8,019 bases of DNA, taken from NCBI GenBank assembly GCA_016840305.1, contig JAEOSP010000169.1:1-8019 (forward strand). The letters run 5' to 3'. The notes beneath the pieces were generated by a model. It was not told where the DNA came from. It made no database searches and saw only the letters and a program-made list of their open reading frames with translations. The DNA comes from Candidatus Hodarchaeota archaeon. GTDB taxonomy: Archaea > Asgardarchaeota > Heimdallarchaeia > Hodarchaeales > Hodarchaeaceae. Below, piece by piece: positions 6,246-8,019 of this stretch (position 1 is its first letter; each line of letters starts with the position of its first letter). A program made the position numbers and the translations under genes.

Positions 6246-8019
6246 TTACTCAAACTGTTCTAGGTTTAATTGCTTCAAACGGTTATTACTTGGCTTAGTT
6301 GTAGTGGTATCCCAATCTAATTCAATTAAAAAGCTACGAATAATTTCTTCTTCTTCGGTTTCGGTAATTTCTTTGTTCGGTCCTTGTAGTGCAGTACTCA
6401 TAACTCTTGAAGGAAGATTGAAATTGAGCGGATTCAACCCTTCTCTCAAGTTGAATAGGTGTTTAAGAGTATGAATACGTTCTCCAATTGTAATAATATC
6501 ATTACCAGATAGTTCCAAGCCTGTGGCTAAATTTATGAATTCAAGTACAGGAAAATTTCCCGTTAGTAGACCGAATTGACATAATCCGACTGATGACACG
6601 GTTTGGTGATAACAGTAGAAGTCAGAAATCCGCTTATCCTTTTCCAAATCAGGAAATATCTTGGTGAATTTGGATAAATCTATCATTAACTCCATGAATG
6701 GTGTATGTCTTCCTGGAGAAGGATCCAACTTGTAGGGAATTATCATGCTATTGGAAAATCGTGGGTCATGTGCGGGCAGAGCCTGATTCTGAATGTGTAT
6801 GCCAAAATCACCCCCGATCTCCTTCTCTGCGCGAGATAGACCATCAGCAAGAATTTCTCCAAACCCCTCGCGATTCGTAACTTTCTCCAGAAGTTTTTGA
6901 TAATTAGTTGGATTACCCCAGGTTACTTTACAATCTCCTATTTCTGAATCAGCTATTAATCCCTTCTCAATTGCTTCTATTGTGTAAGCAAGTAGCGACC
7001 CGGCGGCAATGGTATCCAAACCCTGGCGATTACAGTATTCATTCAATTGGTAAATAGAGCCTATATCATCATTCAGTAAATTTGCTCCAAGCATAATAAG
7101 AGATTCATATTCTGGCTTATGCGTTTCTTCAATGTTATATCGTTCATCAGAATAGTTCATAATTCCACCACAGGCCATAGGACAGCTATGGCATCCATAA
7201 TTCTTTATCTGGTATTTAGTAACATTACCACCTGTGATTTTCTCACTTTTTTTAAGCGGAAAATCCTTATATGAACCTGACCAGTTTTTCACAGGCGCAT
7301 CCCCCGTTTCAACTGCAATTGCGCTGCCAGCACATGTACCCCACTTTTTATAACCTTCAATTACCATATTACTTGGAGCCATTGATCCAAAATTCTTAAT
7401 TCGAAAACGACGTAACCATGGTGATAAAGTTGTGGAAATGTTTAAGCTCGGTTTCATCAAAGGAGAGATTCCTTTGTTTATACGTTTATTAACAAGTTTT
7501 CTTAGTTGTTGTAAGTCCTCTGGATGAGCAATTGGAATAGACTTTGTACCTCTTACAACTATAGCTTTTAGATTCTTCGATCCCATAACTGCACCCAATC
7601 CACATCGTGCAGCGATTCGCCCTTTATCTGTAACAATTCCGCTTATAAGAACTAAATTTTCCCCTGCTAATCCAATACTTGCTACTTGTACCTTTTTTCC
7701 ATATTCCTCCTTCATAATATCCTCTGTTTCCGTACAATCTAATCCCTTAAGCTGAGGGGAAGGTTTAATCTCAATTTTATCATTTGTAACTATAATAGTA
7801 GATAATTTTTCTGCCTTACCTCCAAGAATTAAGATATCAAACCCTGCTTTTCTTAGTTCCGGCCCAAAACGTCCCCCCGAGTTTGCTTCTCCCCAAGTGT
7901 TAGTTAATGGAGATTTTCCAGCGACGATGTACCTACCAGAAAAAGGGACTTTAGTAGCACTTAAAATTCCTGTGATAAAACATAGATAATTCTCTGGCGA
8001 TAAAGGATTGATCCCAGGA
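6246..8019 (-). CDS. aor: Aldehyde:ferredoxin oxidoreductase, tungstopterin family (partial, 5' end beyond window)
   Basis: This enzyme oxidises aldehydes to carboxylic acids and reduces ferredoxin, using a tungsten bis-pterin cofactor and one 4Fe-4S cluster. The window shows 590 residues; roughly 50 N-terminal ones are missing. Visible residue 1 is the proline at 8018-8016. Family motifs from the N-terminus are PLSPEN (5-10), SGR with R29, EANSGG with N46, SIGLAGEN (114-121) and AVMGSKNLKAI (143-153). Cluster cysteines are C276, C279 and C283 (CHSCPMAC) and C480 (GLCQF). PEYE with E305 and PGRHT with H438 match the active-site E313 and H448 of the Pyrococcus furiosus enzyme. Both DxxGL(C/D) pterin motifs are altered: NRQGLD (330-335) and SSVGLC (475-480). 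The segment before the cysteines is longer than in the Pyrococcus enzyme. The ATG at 7715 is internal, not the start. The aldehyde substrate is not evident; context suggests the aldolase product. Confidence 0.95.
   Translation of the reverse strand, partial: PGINPLSPENYLCFITGILSATKVPFSGRYIVAGKSPLTNTWGEANSGGRFGPELRKAGFDILILGGKAEKLSTIIVTNDKIEIKPSPQLKGLDCTETEDIMKEEYGKKVQVASIGLAGENLVLISGIVTDKGRIAARCGLGAVMGSKNLKAIVVRGTKSIPIAHPEDLQQLRKLVNKRINKGISPLMKPSLNISTTLSPWLRRFRIKNFGSMAPSNMVIEGYKKWGTCAGSAIAVETGDAPVKNWSGSYKDFPLKKSEKITGGNVTKYQIKNYGCHSCPMACGGIMNYSDERYNIEETHKPEYESLIMLGANLLNDDIGSIYQLNEYCNRQGLDTIAAGSLLAYTIEAIEKGLIADSEIGDCKVTWGNPTNYQKLLEKVTNREGFGEILADGLSRAEKEIGGDFGIHIQNQALPAHDPRFSNSMIIPYKLDPSPGRHTPFMELMIDLSKFTKIFPDLEKDKRISDFYCYHQTVSSVGLCQFGLLTGNFPVLEFINLATGLELSGNDIITIGERIHTLKHLFNLREGLNPLNFNLPSRVMSTALQGPNKEITETEEEEIIRSFLIELDWDTTTTKPSNNRLKQLNLEQFE

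Noticed and set aside
4104..6880. Plus-strand open frames opposite the operon (4104-4340, 6238-6474, 6698-6880)
   Set aside because: Each is antisense to the kinase or AOR gene, whose reading frames carry conserved motifs across the same bases.

Overview
The window is AT-rich, gene-dense DNA with short intergenic gaps. The best guess for the source is an anaerobic archaeon, perhaps of the Asgard or a similar uncultured lineage. The case rests on a tungsten-type aldehyde:ferredoxin oxidoreductase (AOR), a stand-alone SCP2 domain protein, and short Shine-Dalgarno motifs (AGGA, AGGT, GAGGT) before several genes. No ribosomal or phylogenetic marker is present, so a bacterial source is not excluded. 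I see no tRNA, rRNA, CRISPR array, insertion sequence or phage gene.

Layout. Bases 1-91 hold the possible 3' end of a plus-strand gene (weak evidence). Bases 92-1544 carry two minus-strand genes: an unrecognised 257-residue protein and, upstream of it, a metallo-beta-lactamase-fold hydrolase. A 93-base divergent gap containing a 14-base palindrome separates them from a plus-strand gene (1638-2609) for a kinase-like protein of unknown role. That gene ends directly against the stop codon of the next minus-strand gene, with no base between them. From 2610 to the right edge five minus-strand genes are arranged head to tail. In transcription order they are AOR (its 5' end lies outside the window), SCP2 domain protein, class II aldolase, FGGY sugar kinase and D-2-hydroxyacid dehydrogenase.

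How the genes may work together. The kinase and class II aldolase have the right active sites for a classical route: a ketose or deoxyketose is phosphorylated and then split into dihydroxyacetone phosphate plus a short aldehyde. The AOR could oxidise that aldehyde to an acid and pass electrons to ferredoxin. The NAD-dependent hydroxyacid dehydrogenase could interconvert a resulting hydroxyacid and ketoacid. This is inferred from gene order and family chemistry; the sugar is unknown. The SCP2 protein, which should bind a hydrophobic ligand, is the piece this scheme does not explain.

Several start codons differ from the longest open frame: 1638 instead of 1512, 3620 instead of 3713, a TTG at 5812 instead of 5821, and an AOR start beyond base 8019 instead of the ATG at 7715.
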